From: Amycolatopsis bartoniae
Lineage (GTDB): Bacteria; Actinomycetota; Actinomycetes; Mycobacteriales; Pseudonocardiaceae
Assembly: GCF_014191255.1 (NCBI RefSeq)
Contig: NZ_JACHWH010000010.1
Location: forward strand, 1 to 64,000
Direction: 5' to 3'
Length of the DNA: 64,000 bases
Shown: positions 10,481 to 23,540 of the stretch, piece after piece
How the letters are laid out: every line of letters begins with the position of its first letter
How positions within the stretch are numbered: position 1 is the first letter of the stretch
Translations under genes and position numbers: made by a program
The notes under the pieces: model-generated
Seen by the model: the letters and a program-made list of their open reading frames with translations, nothing else
The model's database searches: none
Told to the model about the DNA's origin: nothing

Positions 10481-11769
10481 CTCTGCTCATCAGGGGTGCC
10501 CGGCTCTACGGCGAGGGCGAGCCGGTCGACGTCCTGGTCGACAACGGCGTGATCAGTGAAATCAGCCCGGCGATCGGATCCGGCTCCGAGGACGTCGAGG
10601 TGGTCGACGCGGGCGGGCAGGTGCTGCTGCCCGGGTTCGTCGACCTGCACACCCACCTGCGGGAGCCCGGCCGCGAGGACGCCGAGACCGTCGAGTCGGG
10701 GTCGGCCGCGGCCGCGCTCGGCGGGTACACCGCCGTCTTCGCGATGGCCAACACCGATCCGGTCGCGGACAACGCGGTCGTGGTCGAGCACGTGTGGCGT
10801 CGCGGCCGCGAGACCGGGCTGGTCGACGTGCACCCGGTCGGCGCGGTGACCGCCGGGCTCAAGGGCGAGAAGCTCGCCGAGCTGGGCACGATGGCCAAGT
10901 CCGCGGCCGGGGTGCGCGTGTTCTCCGACGACGGGCACTGCGTCGCCGACCCGCTGCTGATGCGCCGGGCGCTGGAGTACTCGACGGCGCTGGACGTGGT
11001 GATCGCCCAGCACGCCGAGGAGCCGCGCCTCACCATCGGTGCCCAGGCACACGAAGGCGAGAACGCCTCGCGGCTCGGGTACGCGGGCTGGCCCGCCTCG
11101 GCGGAGGAGTCGATCGTCGCCCGTGACTGCCTGCTCGCCCAGCACGCCGGAGCGCGGCTGCACATCTGCCACGTCTCCACGGCGGGCACCGTCGACGTGC
11201 TGCGCTGGGCGAAGGATCGCGGAACGCGGGTCTCCGCCGAGGTCACCCCGCACCACCTGCTGCTGACCGACGAGCGACTGGCCACCTACGACCCGGTGAA
11301 CAAGGTCAACCCGCCACTGCGCACCGCGGGTGACGCCGCGCGCCTGCGGGCCGCGCTCGCCGAGGGCGTCCTCGACTGCGTCGCCACCGACCACGCCCCG
11401 CACGCGGTGCAGGACAAGGACTGCGAGTGGGCCGCGGCCCGGCCGGGGATGCTCGGCCTGCAGACGGCGCTGTCGGTGGTCACCGAGACGATGGTCCGCA
11501 CGGGCCTGCTCGACTGGCGCGGTGTCGCCCGCGTGATGAGCGAGCGCCCGGCGGAGATCGCCGGGCTGGCCGACCAGGGCCGCCCGCTGGAGGTGGGGGA
11601 GCCGGCGAACCTGACGCTGGTCGACCCGGACGCGGAGTGGACGGTCCGGGGCGCGGAGCTGGCGAGCATCGCCGCCAACACCCCGTACGAGGGCATGCGG
11701 CTGCCGGGCGTGGTGACCCTCACGCTGCTGCGCGGGCAGATCACGGCACGGGAAGGGAAAATTGTCTGA
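10477..11769 (+). CDS. pyrC: Dihydroorotase
   Basis: 430 residues, class I dihydroorotase of the amidohydrolase superfamily. The metal-binding [14 protein letters not shown] is near residue 60, further ligands are in HICHVSTAG, and the Asp is in VATDHAPH. It closes N-carbamoyl-aspartate to dihydroorotate. GTG start overlapping pyrB (GTGA). Its stop overlaps the next ATG as TGATG. Confidence 0.97.
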   Translation: MTLLIRGARLYGEGEPVDVLVDNGVISEISPAIGSGSEDVEVVDAGGQVLLPGFVDLHTHLREPGREDAETVESGSAAAALGGYTAVFAMANTDPVADNAVVVEHVWRRGRETGLVDVHPVGAVTAGLKGEKLAELGTMAKSAAGVRVFSDDGHCVADPLLMRRALEYSTALDVVIAQHAEEPRLTIGAQAHEGENASRLGYAGWPASAEESIVARDCLLAQHAGARLHICHVSTAGTVDVLRWAKDRGTRVSAEVTPHHLLLTDERLATYDPVNKVNPPLRTAGDAARLRAALAEGVLDCVATDHAPHAVQDKDCEWAAARPGMLGLQTALSVVTETMVRTGLLDWRGVARVMSERPAEIAGLADQGRPLEVGEPANLTLVDPDAEWTVRGAELASIAANTPYEGMRLPGVVTLTLLRGQITAREGKIV

Positions 11770-12268
11770 TGGAACGTTTCGTCCTGGTGCTGATCGTGCT
11801 CGCCGTGTTCGCGCTCGCCCTCTGGGGCATGCGGGTGGGCTGGCGACGACGAGCGCGTTCGCAGAGCGTTCTCGTCCCGCCGTTCCCGCAGGTGCCCGAC
11901 GAGCCCGGTGAGCTGCTGCTGCCGGAGGCGCCGGGCCTGTACGTGAGCACCACGACGGCGGGCAACTGGCAGGACCGCATCGTCACGCGCGGCATGGGGC
12001 TGCGCGGCCGCGCGGTGCTGCGCCGCTACGCCGGCGGGGTCGAGGTGGACCGGGCGGGCGCGCCCGGGTTCTGGATCCCGAACGACGCCGTCGTCGGCGT
12101 CCGGCGCGGCAGCGCGATCGCCGGGAAGGTGATGGGCAGCGACAGCCTGCTGATCCTCACCTGGCGGCTCGGCGACGTGGAGCTCGACACCGGGTTCCGC
12201 GGCGACGACCACGGGGTCTACGAGCAGTGGACCGAGAGCTTGGGGCACGAGATCAAGGGAGGGGCCCA

Positions 12269-12272
<4 letters not shown>
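11769..12272 (+). CDS. PH-like-domain membrane protein in the pyr operon (Rv1382-like)
   Basis: 167 residues. One N-terminal transmembrane helix (about residues 4-22) is followed by a basic stop-transfer RRRARS and a cytoplasmic beta-rich domain (YVSTTTAGNWQDRIV, GLRGRAVLRRY, GFWIPNDAVVGVRRGSAIAGKV). Mycobacterium keeps a similar protein (Rv1382) at the same place between pyrC and carA. Both starts overlap neighbours by 1-4 nt, so it is co-translated with pyrimidine genes. Its role is unknown. Confidence 0.75.
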
Positions 12273-13392
<1,120 letters not shown>

Positions 13393-13393
<1 letters not shown>

Positions 13394-16300
13394 TGCCCAA
13401 ACGCACTGACATCGAGCACGTCCTCGTCATCGGGTCCGGTCCGATCGTGATCGGGCAGGCCGCGGAGTTCGACTATTCCGGCACGCAGGCGTGCCGGGTG
13501 TTGCGGCAGGAGGGTTTGCGGGTCTCGCTGGTGAATTCGAACCCGGCGACGATCATGACGGATCCGGAGTTCGCGGATGCGACCTATATCGAGCCGGTGA
13601 CGCCGGATTTCGTGGAGAAGGTCATCGCCGCCGAACGCCCCGACGCGCTGCTGGCCACGTTGGGTGGCCAGACGGCGCTCAACACCGCGGTGGCCCTGCA
13701 TGAGCGGGGGGTGCTGGAGAAGTACGGCGTCGAGTTGATCGGCGCGGATATCGACGCGATTCAGCGGGGGGAGGATCGGCAGAAGTTCAAGGACATCGTG
13801 CGCGCCATCGGCGGGGACGTGCCGCGCAGCCGGGTGTGTCATTCGATGGACGAGGTGCGTGACACCGTCGCCGAACTCGGCCTGCCGGTGGTGATCCGCC
13901 CGTCGTTCACCATGGGCGGGCTCGGCTCGGGCATGGCGCACACCGACGACGAGCTGGAACGCCTCGCCTCGGTGGGGTTGGCGGAGTCCCCGGTCACGGA
14001 GGTGTTGATCGAGGAGTCGGTGCTGGGCTGGAAGGAGTACGAGCTGGAGTTGATGCGGGATCGCCGGGATAACGTGGTGGTGATCTGCTCGATCGAGAAC
14101 GTGGACGCGATGGGCGTGCACACCGGGGATTCGGTCACCGTCGCCCCCGCGATGACGCTGACCGACCGGGAATACCAGCACATGCGGGATGTGGGGATCG
14201 CGGTGCTGCGGGCGGTCGGGGTGGACACCGGCGGCTGCAACATCCAGTTCGCGATCAACCCCGACGACGGGCGGATGGTCGTGATCGAGATGAACCCGCG
14301 GGTGTCCCGCTCCAGTGCCCTGGCGTCGAAGGCGACCGGGTTCCCGATCGCGAAGATCGCGGCGAAGCTGGCCATCGGCTACACCCTGGATGAGATCCGC
14401 AACGACATCACCGGTGAGACCCCGGCCTCCTTTGAACCGGCCCTGGACTATGTGGTGGTCAAGGTGCCCCGGTTCGCGTTCGAGAAGTTCCCCGGGGCCG
14501 ACCCGGAACTGACCACGACGATGAAGAGCGTCGGCGAGGCGATGGCGATCGGCCGCAGCTTCCCCGAGGCGCTGGGCAAGGCCCTGCGGTCGATCGACAC
14601 CCAAGCCGCCGGATTCTGGACCCGTCCCGACCCGGAGGGTGCGACGCTGGAGAACACCCTCGAAGCGCTGCGCACCCCGCACGACGGCCGCCTGTACGCG
14701 GTCGAGCGGGCGTTGCGGCTGGGTGCGACGGTGCAGCAGGTGCACGAGGCCAGCGGGCTCGACCCGTGGTTCATCGACCAGATCGCCCTGATCGGCGAGG
14801 TCGGCGCCCAGGTTCGCGACGCCGCCGTGCTGGACGCGGACCTGCTGCGGGTAGCGAAGCGCACCGGCCTGTCGGACCAGCAGATCGCCGCGCTGCGGCC
14901 GGAGTTGGCCGGGGAGGACGGCGTCCGCACGCTGCGCCACAGGCTCGGGGTGCGGCCGGTGTTCAAGACCGTAGACACCTGTGCCGCGGAGTTCGCCGCG
15001 AAGACGCCGTACCACTACTCCGCCTACGAGTCCGACCCCGACGCGGAGTCCGAGGTCACCGCCCAGAGCGACAAGCCCAAGGTGCTCATCCTGGGCTCGG
15101 GCCCCAACCGCATCGGGCAGGGCATCGAGTTCGACTACTCCTGCGTCCACGCCGCCATGGCACTGCGCGACGCCGGCTACGAAGCCGTGATGATCAACTG
15201 CAACCCCGAAACCGTCTCGACCGACTACGACACCTCCGACCGCCTCTACTTCGAACCGCTGACCTTCGAGGACGTGCTCGAAGTGGTCAACGCCGAGCGC
15301 GAATCGGGCACGGTCGCCGGGGTGATCGTGCAGCTCGGCGGCCAGACGCCGCTGAAGCTGGCGAAGCGCCTCGCCGACGCGGGCGTGCCGATCGTGGGCA
15401 CCCCGCCGGAGGCCATCCACCTGGCCGAGGACCGCGGCGCGTTCGGCGAGGTGCTCGGCGACGCCGGGCTGCCCGCGCCGAAGTACGGCACCGCGACGTC
15501 GTTCGAGGGCGCCAAGCGGGTCGCCGACGAGATCGGCTACCCGGTGCTGGTCCGCCCGTCCTACGTGCTCGGCGGGCGCGGCATGGAGATCGTCTACGAC
15601 GAAGCCTCCCTCGCCGGGTACATCCGCCGCGCCACGGAGGTCAGCCCCGAGCACCCCGTGCTCGTGGACCGCTTCCTCGACGACGCCATCGAAATCGACG
15701 TCGACGCCCTGTTCGACGGCGAGGAGCTCTACCTCGGCGGCGTCATGGAACACATCGAGGAAGCCGGGATCCACTCCGGTGACTCCTCCTGCGCCCTGCC
15801 GCCGATCACGCTGGGCCGCCAGGACGTCGAGACCGTGCGGGCCTCCACCGAGGCGATCGCCCGCGGCGTGGGCGTGCGTGGCCTGCTCAACGTGCAGTAC
15901 GCCCTCAAGGACGACGTGCTGTACGTGCTGGAAGCCAACCCGCGCGCGTCCCGGACTGTGCCGTTCGTGTCCAAGGCCACCGGCGTGCAGCTGGCCAAGG
16001 CCGCGTCGCTGATCATGACCGGGACCAGCATCAAGGAGCTGCGCGAGCGCGGTTTGCTGCCCGCCGAGGGCGACGGCGGGCACCTGCCCGCAGACGCGCC
16101 GGTGGCGGTCAAGGAGGCCGTGCTGCCCTTCCACCGCTTCCGCACGCCGGAGGGCAAGGGTGTGGACTCGCTGCTCGGGCCGGAGATGAAGTCCACCGGC
16201 GAGGTCATGGGTGTGGACACCTCGTTCGGCGAGGCGTTCGCGAAGTCCCAGGCCGGGGCGTACGGCTCGCTGCCCACCTCGGGCCGGGTGTTCGTGTCGG

Positions 16301-16716
16301 TCGCGAACCGGGACAAGCGCTCGCTCGTGTTCCCCGTCAAGCGCCTCGCCGACCTCGGGTTCGAGATCCTCGCGACCTCGGGTACCGCGGAGGTGCTGCG
16401 GCGCAACGGCGTGGCCTGCACCGAGGTGCGCAAGCATACGGAAGACGCAGCGGGGTCTCCGGTCTCCGGCCCCAACATCGTGGACGTGATCCTGGACGGC
16501 GGCGTGGACATGGTCATCAACACGCCCTACGGCAACAGCGGGCCGCGGATCGACGGCTACGAGATCCGCACGGCCGCGGTGTCGCGCGACATCCCCTGCA
16601 TCACCACGGTGCAGGGCGCCGCGGCCGCCGTGCACGGCATCGAGGCCCTGATCCGCGGCGACATCGGGGTCCGCTCGCTGCAGGACCTGCAGGCGGCCCT
16701 GCGGGCGCACGGATGA
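13393..16716 (+). CDS. carB: Carbamoyl-phosphate synthase large subunit
   Basis: 1107 residues, full length: two homologous ATP-grasp halves (about 1-550 and 550-950) and a C-terminal MGS-like allosteric domain (from about 960). Paired motifs such as [20 protein letters not shown] and [20 protein letters not shown] mark the duplication. It makes carbamoyl phosphate for pyrimidines and arginine. The first roughly 1.1 kb uses noticeably more G- and T-ending codons (GAT, TTG, GGT, TCG) than the C-ending second half. Overlaps pyrF as ATGA. Confidence 0.97.
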
Positions 16717-17558
16717 GCGGTCCCACCGGCGGCTCCGCTGCTCCGTTCGGGCGAAGGCTGACGGAAAAGATCGCCGTCCGCGGGCCGTTGTGCGCGGGCA
16801 TCGACCCGCATCCGGGCCTGCTGGACGCGTGGGGACTGGACGCCACGGCCGCCGGGCTGGAGAAGTTCGCGCTCTCGGCGGTCGAGGCGCTGGCCCCCGA
16901 GGTGGCCGTGGTCAAGCCCCAGTCGGCGTTCTTCGAGGCCTTCGGGGCCCCGGGGATCGCCGTCCTGGAGCGGGTGGTCACCGAGGCCCGGCTGGCCGGC
17001 GCGCTCGTCCTGCTGGACGTCAAGCGGGGCGACATCGGCTCCACGATGGGCGCGTACACCGCTGCGTACCTGAACGGTCACAGCGCGCTCGCGGCGGACG
17101 CCGTGACGGTCTCGCCGTACCTCGGGTTCGGCGCCCTCGTGCCCGCGATCGAGGCCGCCCGCGCGGAGGGCAGGGGCGTGTTCGTGCTCGCCCGCACCTC
17201 CAACCCGGAGGCGGGCGAGCTGCAGAACGCCTTGCTGCGCAACGGAAAGACCGTGGCCCAGTCCATAGTGGACCAGGTCGCGGCCCTGAACGCGGGCGCC
17301 GCGCCGCTCGGGGACGTCGGCGTGGTCGTCGGCGCCACTGTGGCCCCCGGCGAGCTGGACCTGAGCGCGCTCAACGGGCCCGTCCTGGCACCCGGTTTCG
17401 GGGCCCAGGGAGCGACCGTGGGTGATCTTCGTGCGCTGTTCGGGGCCGGCCTGCGGGGCGTGCTCCCGGCATCGTCGAGGGACCTCCTGAGGCGTGGCCC
17501 GGACCCCGCGGCGCTGCGCGCGGGAGTCCGCGAAGTTCGGCAATCATTGGATGAATGA
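16713..17558 (+). CDS. pyrF: Orotidine-5'-phosphate decarboxylase, type 2
   Basis: 281 residues, the longer subfamily 2 found in mycobacteria and relatives. The catalytic stretch [16 protein letters not shown] is near residue 95. It decarboxylates OMP to UMP and is the last gene of this operon. pyrD and pyrE are not in the window. Confidence 0.96.
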   Translation: MSGPTGGSAAPFGRRLTEKIAVRGPLCAGIDPHPGLLDAWGLDATAAGLEKFALSAVEALAPEVAVVKPQSAFFEAFGAPGIAVLERVVTEARLAGALVLLDVKRGDIGSTMGAYTAAYLNGHSALAADAVTVSPYLGFGALVPAIEAARAEGRGVFVLARTSNPEAGELQNALLRNGKTVAQSIVDQVAALNAGAAPLGDVGVVVGATVAPGELDLSALNGPVLAPGFGAQGATVGDLRALFGAGLRGVLPASSRDLLRRGPDPAALRAGVREVRQSLDE

Positions 17559-17562
17559 GGGT

Positions 17563-17568
17563 TAATAT
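17563..17568 (+). promoter_or_regulatory. Candidate -10 TAATAT ahead of mihF
   Basis: TAATAT lies 4 nt after the pyrF stop and is the most A/T-rich -10-like hexamer nearby. It would give mihF a roughly 100-nt leader containing a strong hairpin. Confidence 0.4.
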
Positions 17569-17594
17569 CAGGCCCCTGACCGCGCACTCAGCGG

Positions 17595-17628
17595 CCACCC
17601 CCGCATTGTGGCGGGTGCCCGGGGGTGG
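17595..17628 (+). promoter_or_regulatory. 9-bp hairpin in the mihF 5' leader
   Basis: CCACCCCCG (17595-17603) pairs perfectly with CGGGGGTGG (17620-17628) across a 16-nt loop. It ends 48 nt before the mihF GTG. It may terminate pyr transcription or act as a leader structure; there is no U tract. Confidence 0.55.
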
Positions 17629-17676
17629 GTACCGTCGCGTCACCCACCCGGAATTTTGAGTACTACGGAGGAAAAC

Positions 17677-17994
17677 GTGGCACTTCCCCAGCTGACCGAG
17701 GAACAGCGCAAGGCAGCGCTGGAGAAGGCTGCTGCCGCTCGTCGTGCCCGTGCCGAGCTCAAGGAACGCCTCAAGCGGGGCGGCACCACCCTGACCGACG
17801 TGCTCAAGCAGGCCGACGAGGACGAGGTCCTCGGCAAGATGAAGGTCTCCGCCCTGCTCGAGGCTCTCCCCGGCGTCGGCAAGGTGCGCGCCCAGCAGAC
17901 CATGGAGCGCCTGGAGATCGCGCCGAGCCGCCGGCTCCGCGGCCTTGGCGACCGGCAGCGCAAGGCGCTGCTGGCCGAGTTCAGCGGCGAGTGA
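17677..17994 (+). CDS. mihF: Integration host factor, actinobacterial type (mIHF)
   Basis: 105 residues. The GTG at 17677 has GGAGGAAA 4 nt upstream. The helical protein ends with a helix-two-turn-helix DNA-binding region ([22 protein letters not shown], about residues 62-83). mIHF is a nucleoid protein essential in mycobacteria and unrelated to enterobacterial IHF. The stop overlaps gmk (GTGA); mihF-gmk-rpoZ-coaBC is the standard actinobacterial order. Confidence 0.95.
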   Translation: MALPQLTEEQRKAALEKAAAARRARAELKERLKRGGTTLTDVLKQADEDEVLGKMKVSALLEALPGVGKVRAQQTMERLEIAPSRRLRGLGDRQRKALLAEFSGE

Positions 17995-18656
17995 GCCGGT
18001 CAGGCGACGACCACGTGGTAGCGGCCGGTGCTCCCGCCGGCCGGGCGACGGACGGTGAGCCGGTCCGGGGGCAGCGCCCCCGGCGCCGGCTCACCGTCGT
18101 CTCGGGTCCTTCCGGAGTCGGCAAGTCCAGCGTGGTCGGTGAGCTGCGACGGCTGAACCCGGACATCTACTTCAGCGTTTCGGTCACCACCCGGCCCCCG
18201 CGGCCGGGCGAGGTCGACGGCGAGCACTACCACTTCGTCGACCGGGCCGTGTTCGACAAGATGGTCCGGGCGGGCGAGCTGCTGGAGCACGCCGAGTTCA
18301 CCGGCAACTGCTACGGCACCCCCCGCGAGCCCGTCGAGCGGGCGCTGGCCGAGGGCAGGCCCGCGGTGCTGGAGATCGAGCTGCAGGGCGCGCGGCAGGT
18401 CCGCGAGGCGATGCCCGACGCACGGCTGGTCATGCTGATGCCGCCGTCGTGGGACGAGCTGGTCGGCAGGCTGACCGGCCGGGGCACCGAGGCGCAGGCC
18501 GCGGTGGAGGCCCGGCTGGCCGAGGCGGAGCGCGAGCTGGCGGCCGCGGGGGAGTTCGACGCCCGTGTCGTCAACGCCGACGTCCGGGAGGCCGCGCGTG
18601 AGTTGTTAGACTTGATGGACACGGACTTCGAATCGATTCGGGAGCAACACGAGTGA
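17991..18656 (+). CDS. gmk: Guanylate kinase
   Basis: 221 residues from the GTG overlapping mihF. The first 33 residues are a loosely conserved extension; a downstream start is possible. P-loop [10 protein letters not shown] is near residue 39. The GMP-binding region [19 protein letters not shown] is followed by the lid [13 protein letters not shown]. It phosphorylates GMP to GDP. Overlaps rpoZ by GTGA. Confidence 0.95.
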   Translation: MSRSGDDHVVAAGAPAGRATDGEPVRGQRPRRRLTVVSGPSGVGKSSVVGELRRLNPDIYFSVSVTTRPPRPGEVDGEHYHFVDRAVFDKMVRAGELLEHAEFTGNCYGTPREPVERALAEGRPAVLEIELQGARQVREAMPDARLVMLMPPSWDELVGRLTGRGTEAQAAVEARLAEAERELAAAGEFDARVVNADVREAARELLDLMDTDFESIREQHE

Positions 18657-18925
18657 CCGCAGCGCTGGGTACCCATGGTGAAGAGCTCGAAGGCATCACC
18701 AACCCGCCGATCGACGACCTGCTGGCGAAGGTCAGTTCCAAGTACGCGCTGGTGATCTACGCCGCCAAGCGTGCCCGCCAGATCAACGACTACTACGCCC
18801 AGCTCGGCGAGGGCCTGCTGGAGTACGTCGGCCCGCTCGTCGAGCCGGGCCCGCGCGAGAAGCCGCTGTCCATCGCCCTGCGCGAGATCCACGGCGGCCT
18901 GCTCGAGCACACCGAAGGTGAGTGA
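18653..18925 (+). CDS. rpoZ: RNA polymerase omega subunit
   Basis: 90 residues with the omega core [31 protein letters not shown] split as typical ([24 protein letters not shown]). It stabilises beta-prime in RNA polymerase. The stop lies 8 nt inside coaBC. Confidence 0.96.
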   Translation: MTAALGTHGEELEGITNPPIDDLLAKVSSKYALVIYAAKRARQINDYYAQLGEGLLEYVGPLVEPGPREKPLSIALREIHGGLLEHTEGE

Positions 18926-20156
18926 CAAGCCCCGCGTCGTCCTGGGCGTGGGCGGCGGTATTGCCGCCTACAAGGCCTGTGAGGTGCTGCGCGGGCTGAC
19001 CGAGTCCGGTCACGACGTCCGCGTGGTGCCCACGGAGGCCGCGCTGAACTTCGTCGGCGCGGCCACCTTCGAAGCGCTGTCCGGGCACCCGGTGCACACG
19101 GGTGTGTTCACCGAGGTGCCCGAGGTGCAGCACGTGCGCGTGGGCAAGGAAGCCGACCTGGTTCTGGTCGTGCCCGCCACCGCCGACCTGCTGGCCCGCG
19201 CGGCGCACGGCCTGGCCGGGGACCTGCTCACCAACACCCTGCTCACCGCCCGGTGCCCGGTCGCGTTCTTCCCGGCCATGCACACCGAGATGTGGGAGCA
19301 CCCCGCCACGCGCGACAACGTGGCGCTGCTGCGTGCGCGCGGCACCTTTGTCGCCGAGCCCGCCTCGGGCCGGCTGACCGGCGTGGACACCGGCAAGGGC
19401 CGGCTGCCCGACCCGGCCGACATCGTCGACCTCGCCCGGCTGCTGCTGGCCCGGCGGGACGCACTGCCCCGCGACCTCGAAGGGCTGCGGGTGGTCGTGT
19501 CCGCGGGCGGCACCCGCGAGCCGCTCGACCCCGTCCGCTACCTCGGCAACCGCTCCTCGGGCAAGCAGGGCTACGCGCTCGCCCGCGTCGCCGCGCAGCG
19601 CGGCGCCGAGGTCACCCTGGTCGCCGGGCACACCGTGGTGCTGCCCGAGCCCCCGGGAGTGACGATCACCCGCGTGTCCACTGCGGAGGAGATGCGCGTC
19701 GCGGTGCGCGAGAGCGCCGCGAGCGCCGACATCGTGGTCATGGCCGCGGCCGTCGCGGACTTCCGCCCCGCCGGGCGCGCGGAGTACAAGATCAAGAAGT
19801 CCGACGACCAGCCCGATCCCACGATCGTGCTGGAGCGCAACGCCGACATCCTCGCCGAGCTGGTCGCCGCCCGCACCCCCGGCCAGGTGGTGGTCGGGTT
19901 CGCGGCCGAGACCGGTGACGAGCACGGCTCGGTGCTCGACCACGCCCGCGCGAAGCTCAAGCGCAAGGGCTGCGACCTGCTCGTGGTGAACGCCGTCGGC
20001 GACGGCCGCGCGTTCGAGGTCGAGGACAACGCGGGCTGGCTGCTCGCGGCGGATGGCGAGGAACGTCCGATTCCGCTCGGGTCGAAATCACAGCTGGCGG
20101 CCACAGTGTGGGACGCGGTGGCACACTTCCATCAGTACTCGAGGTCGCCTGGTTAG
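18918..20156 (+). CDS. coaBC: Bifunctional phosphopantothenoylcysteine decarboxylase/synthase
   Basis: 412 residues. The N-terminal CoaC half binds FMN ([27 protein letters not shown] with the family's PxMxxxMW motif). The C-terminal CoaB half (from about residue 190, [23 protein letters not shown]) makes phosphopantothenoylcysteine with CTP; EYKIKK holds the conserved Lys. The GTG start overlaps rpoZ by 8 nt. Confidence 0.95.
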   Translation: MSDKPRVVLGVGGGIAAYKACEVLRGLTESGHDVRVVPTEAALNFVGAATFEALSGHPVHTGVFTEVPEVQHVRVGKEADLVLVVPATADLLARAAHGLAGDLLTNTLLTARCPVAFFPAMHTEMWEHPATRDNVALLRARGTFVAEPASGRLTGVDTGKGRLPDPADIVDLARLLLARRDALPRDLEGLRVVVSAGGTREPLDPVRYLGNRSSGKQGYALARVAAQRGAEVTLVAGHTVVLPEPPGVTITRVSTAEEMRVAVRESAASADIVVMAAAVADFRPAGRAEYKIKKSDDQPDPTIVLERNADILAELVAARTPGQVVVGFAAETGDEHGSVLDHARAKLKRKGCDLLVVNAVGDGRAFEVEDNAGWLLAADGEERPIPLGSKSQLAATVWDAVAHFHQYSRSPG

Positions 20157-20159
20157 GCT
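20154..20159 (+). promoter_or_regulatory. Candidate -10 TAGGCT for metK, overlapping the coaBC stop
   Basis: TAGGCT includes the coaBC stop codon and would start a short metK leader of about 22 nt. The 32-nt gap is too small for a SAM riboswitch, and none was seen. Confidence 0.4.
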
Positions 20160-20188
20160 GGACCCGGTTTCCGACCGATGGATGGGAA

Positions 20189-21403
20189 GTGACGAGCACC
20201 GTGACCGATTCGACGCGCAGGTTGTTCACGTCGGAGTCCGTGACCGAGGGGCATCCGGACAAGATCTGCGATGCGATCAGTGATTCGGTGCTGGACGCGT
20301 TGTTGGAGAAGGATCCGCGTAGCCGGGTTGCGGTGGAGACGCTGATCACCACGGGTCAGGTGCATGTGGCGGGTGAGGTCACCACCGAGGCGTATGCGGA
20401 TATTCCGACGATCGTGCGGGAGAAGATCCTCGACATCGGTTACGACTCCTCGGCCAAGGGCTTCGACGGGAACTCCTGTGGCGTGAACGTGGCGATCGGT
20501 GCCCAGTCGCCGGATATCGCGCAGGGCGTGAACACCGCGTACGAGTCGCGGTTGGAGTCGGCGCTGGACGAGCTCGACCGCCAGGGCGCGGGGGATCAGG
20601 GGTTGATGTTCGGTTACGCGTGTTCGGACACCCCGGAGCTGATGCCACTGCCGATCGCGTTGGCGCACCGGCTGTCGCAGCGGTTGACCCGGGTGCGCAA
20701 GGACGGCGTGCTGCCGTATTTGCGTCCGGATGGCAAGACGCAGGTGACGATCGAGTACGCCGGGGATCAGCCGGTGCGCCTGGACACCGTGGTGCTGTCG
20801 ACCCAGCACGCGGAGGGCATTGACCTGGAGGCGATGCTGGGGGTGGATATCCGGGAGCAGGTGGTGTCGCCGGAGTTGGCGGGGCTGGAGCTGGACACGA
20901 CGGATGTGCGGTTGCTGGTGAACCCCACCGGTCGGTTCGTGATCGGTGGTCCGATGGGGGACGCGGGGTTGACCGGGCGGAAGATCATCGTGGACACCTA
21001 TGGCGGGATGGCTCGTCATGGTGGTGGTGCGTTCTCGGGCAAGGATCCGTCGAAGGTGGATCGCTCGGCGGCGTATGCGATGCGGTGGGTGGCGAAGAAC
21101 GTGGTGGCGGCGGGGTTGGCGACGCGGGTGGAGGTGCAGGTGGCGTACGCGATCGGGAAGGCGGCGCCGGTGGGGTTGTTCGTGGAGACGTTCGGGACGG
21201 AGACGGTGGATCCGTCGAAGATCCAGTCGGCGATCACGCAGGTGTTCGATCTGCGTCCGGCGGCGATCATCCGGGATCTGGATCTGTTGCGTCCGATCTA
21301 CGCGCAGACCGCCTCCTACGGGCATTTCGGCCGTCCGGAGCTGTCCCTGCCGTGGGAGAACACCGACCGCGCCGACGCGCTGCGCAGCGTCGCCGGTGCC
21401 TGA
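20189..21403 (+). CDS. metK: S-adenosylmethionine synthetase
   Basis: 404 residues from the GTG at 20189; a GTG at 20201 is an alternative. It begins [22 protein letters not shown], split as the canonical [32 protein letters not shown] near residue 270 is the P-loop-like signature. It makes SAM from methionine and ATP. Codon use is richer in G/T-ending codons than the flanking genes, so the antisense strand is also open along its whole length. Confidence 0.96.
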   Translation: MTSTVTDSTRRLFTSESVTEGHPDKICDAISDSVLDALLEKDPRSRVAVETLITTGQVHVAGEVTTEAYADIPTIVREKILDIGYDSSAKGFDGNSCGVNVAIGAQSPDIAQGVNTAYESRLESALDELDRQGAGDQGLMFGYACSDTPELMPLPIALAHRLSQRLTRVRKDGVLPYLRPDGKTQVTIEYAGDQPVRLDTVVLSTQHAEGIDLEAMLGVDIREQVVSPELAGLELDTTDVRLLVNPTGRFVIGGPMGDAGLTGRKIIVDTYGGMARHGGGAFSGKDPSKVDRSAAYAMRWVAKNVVAAGLATRVEVQVAYAIGKAAPVGLFVETFGTETVDPSKIQSAITQVFDLRPAAIIRDLDLLRPIYAQTASYGHFGRPELSLPWENTDRADALRSVAGA

Positions 21404-23456
21404 GGGCACCGAAACCACCCCCCTCTGGGACCTGCCCCAGGCGAAACCACGCCCCGCGGGCAGGCCCAAGGCGGCCCGCAAGGGCCAGCAGCAGCCCGCC
21501 GCGACCGACCCGATCGCCCGGATCGTCGTGGACGTGCCGCTCGCGCACCTCGACCGGACCTTCGACTACCAGGTGCCCGACAAGCTCGACGCGGACGCCG
21601 TGCCCGGCTGCCGGGTGCGGGTCCGCTTCGCCGGGCAGCTGGTCGACGGGTTCCTCATCGAGCGCGCCGCCACGACCGAGCACACCGGGCGGCTGGTGTT
21701 CCTGGAACGCGTGACCTCCAGCGAACCGGTGCTGAGCCCCGGGCTCGCGGCGCTCGCCCGCACCGTGGCGCAGCGCTACGGCGGCACGATGATCGACGTG
21801 CTGCGGCTGGCGCTTCCACCGCGGCACGCCAAGGCCGAGGGCGAACCGCCCCGGCCGCGCGCCGAGGTGCCTGCCGCGCCCGCGCAGACGGGGTGGAGTC
21901 GCTACCAGCGGGGTGAGGCGTTTCTCGAAGCTCTGCGCGGCAACCGGCAGGCGCACGCCGTGTGGCAGGCGCTGCCGGGCGAGGACTGGCCGGCCCGGCT
22001 CGCGGAGGCGGCCGCCGTCGTCGCCGCGAACGGACGCGGCGCGGTGCTCGTGGTGCCCGACCAGCGGGATCTCGCGCGGGTGCACGCGGCCTGCGTGGCG
22101 TTGTCCGGGGACGAAGCGGTGGTCGCGCTGTCGGCGGAGCTGGGGCCCGCCGAACGGTACCGGCGGTGGCTCGCGGTGTCGCGCGGTTCGGTGCCGATCG
22201 TGGTCGGCACCAGGGCGACGATGTTCGCGCCGGTGACCGATCCCGGGTTGTACGTGGTGTGGGACGACGGGGACGACCTGCACGTGGACCCGCACATGCC
22301 GTATCCGCAGGTGCGGGACGTGCTGACCCTGCGGGCGCACGCGGACTCCGCGTCGCTCGTGGTGGCCGGGTTCGCCCGCACGGCGGAGGCGCAGCTGCTG
22401 GTCGAGACCGGCTGGGCGCATCCCGTCGTCGCGTCGCGCGAGGAGCTGCGCAAGGCCGCGCCCCGCGTGACGCCGGTGGGGGAGGACTTCGACGTGGCGC
22501 GGGACGAAGCGGCCCGCGCGGCCCGATTGCCGTCGGTCGCGTTCGAGGCGGCGCGTCAGGCGCTGTCGGCGGGCGCGCCGGTGCTGGTGCAGGTGCCGCG
22601 GCGCGGGTACGTGCCCGCGCTGGCGTGTGCGCAGTGCCGGACTCCGGCGCACTGCCGCCGGTGCGCGGGCCCGCTCGCGCTGGGGGGCGGCCCGGGGAAC
22701 CCGCCGGCGTGCCGGTGGTGCGGGGCGCCGGAGGGAAACTTCCGGTGCCAGGCGTGTGGTTCGCCGCGGCTGCGGGCGATGGTGGTGGGGTCGAAGCGGA
22801 CGGCGGAGGAGCTGGGCCGGGCGTTTCCCGGCGTGCCGGTGCGGACCTCGGGGGCGCAGGAGGTGCTCGCCACGGTGCCGGGCAAGCCGGCGCTGGTGGT
22901 GTGCACGCCGGGCGCGGAACCGGTCGCGGAAGGCGGATACGGGGCGGCGCTGCTGCTGGACGGCTGGGCGTTGCTGGGGCGCCAGGACCTGCGGGCGGCG
23001 GAGGAGACGCTGCGCCGGTGGATGGCGGCCGCGGCGCTGGTGCGCCCGTCGGCGGCGGGCGGCCGGATCGTCGTCGGCGCCGAGGCGGGGCTGACCGCGG
23101 TGCAGGCGCTGGTGCGGTGGGACCCGGCGTGGCACGCGGAGCGGGAGCTGGCGGAGCGGCGGGAGCTGGGCTTCCCGCCGGCCGTGCGGATGGCGAGCCT
23201 GGAGGGCACCCCGGAAGCGGTGGCGGCGCTGCTCGGCGAGCTGGCGCTGCCGGAGTCGGGGGAGGTCCTGGGCCCGGTGCCGTTGACGGAACCGGACGAG
23301 GACGGCCGCAGCGAGCGGGAGCGAGCCCTGGTGCGCGTCCCCCGCTCGGACGGCCGCGCGCTAGCCGCGGCGCTGGCCGCGGCGCAGGCGCAACGCGTGG
23401 CGCGCAAGGAACCCGAGCCGGTGCGCATCCAGCTGGACCCGCTGGAGCTGATCTAG
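21396..23456 (+). CDS. priA: PriA-like primosomal protein N', helicase motifs degenerate
   Basis: 686 residues from the GTG overlapping the metK end by 8 nt. The N-terminal 3'-DNA-binding domain is recognisable ([16 protein letters not shown]). The zinc module [13 protein letters not shown] and [17 protein letters not shown] is intact at about residues 410-455. No Walker A GxGKT is present where PriA has it ([19 protein letters not shown]), and the DEAH box is replaced by WDDGDD. Actinobacterial PriA is known to have lost such motifs, so a structural replication-restart role is likelier than helicase action. Confidence 0.85.
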   Translation: MPEGTETTPLWDLPQAKPRPAGRPKAARKGQQQPAATDPIARIVVDVPLAHLDRTFDYQVPDKLDADAVPGCRVRVRFAGQLVDGFLIERAATTEHTGRLVFLERVTSSEPVLSPGLAALARTVAQRYGGTMIDVLRLALPPRHAKAEGEPPRPRAEVPAAPAQTGWSRYQRGEAFLEALRGNRQAHAVWQALPGEDWPARLAEAAAVVAANGRGAVLVVPDQRDLARVHAACVALSGDEAVVALSAELGPAERYRRWLAVSRGSVPIVVGTRATMFAPVTDPGLYVVWDDGDDLHVDPHMPYPQVRDVLTLRAHADSASLVVAGFARTAEAQLLVETGWAHPVVASREELRKAAPRVTPVGEDFDVARDEAARAARLPSVAFEAARQALSAGAPVLVQVPRRGYVPALACAQCRTPAHCRRCAGPLALGGGPGNPPACRWCGAPEGNFRCQACGSPRLRAMVVGSKRTAEELGRAFPGVPVRTSGAQEVLATVPGKPALVVCTPGAEPVAEGGYGAALLLDGWALLGRQDLRAAEETLRRWMAAAALVRPSAAGGRIVVGAEAGLTAVQALVRWDPAWHAERELAERRELGFPPAVRMASLEGTPEAVAALLGELALPESGEVLGPVPLTEPDEDGRSERERALVRVPRSDGRALAAALAAAQAQRVARKEPEPVRIQLDPLELI

Positions 23457-23491
23457 CTTCGACCGTCGGGAGCGGGGGAAGCGCGGCCCCA

Positions 23492-23497
23492 TAGACT
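23492..23497 (+). promoter_or_regulatory. -10 element TAGACT upstream of fmt
   Basis: TAGACT fits TANNNT and lies 43 nt before the fmt ATG in the 84-nt gap after priA. Confidence 0.5.
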
Positions 23498-23540
23498 GGT
23501 CCGCGATGTTCACCCACCTGCAAACCCACCGGGCCTGTTG

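Noticed and set aside
20157-20188. Possible SAM riboswitch before metK
   Set aside because: Only 32 nt between coaBC and metK, with no conserved aptamer.
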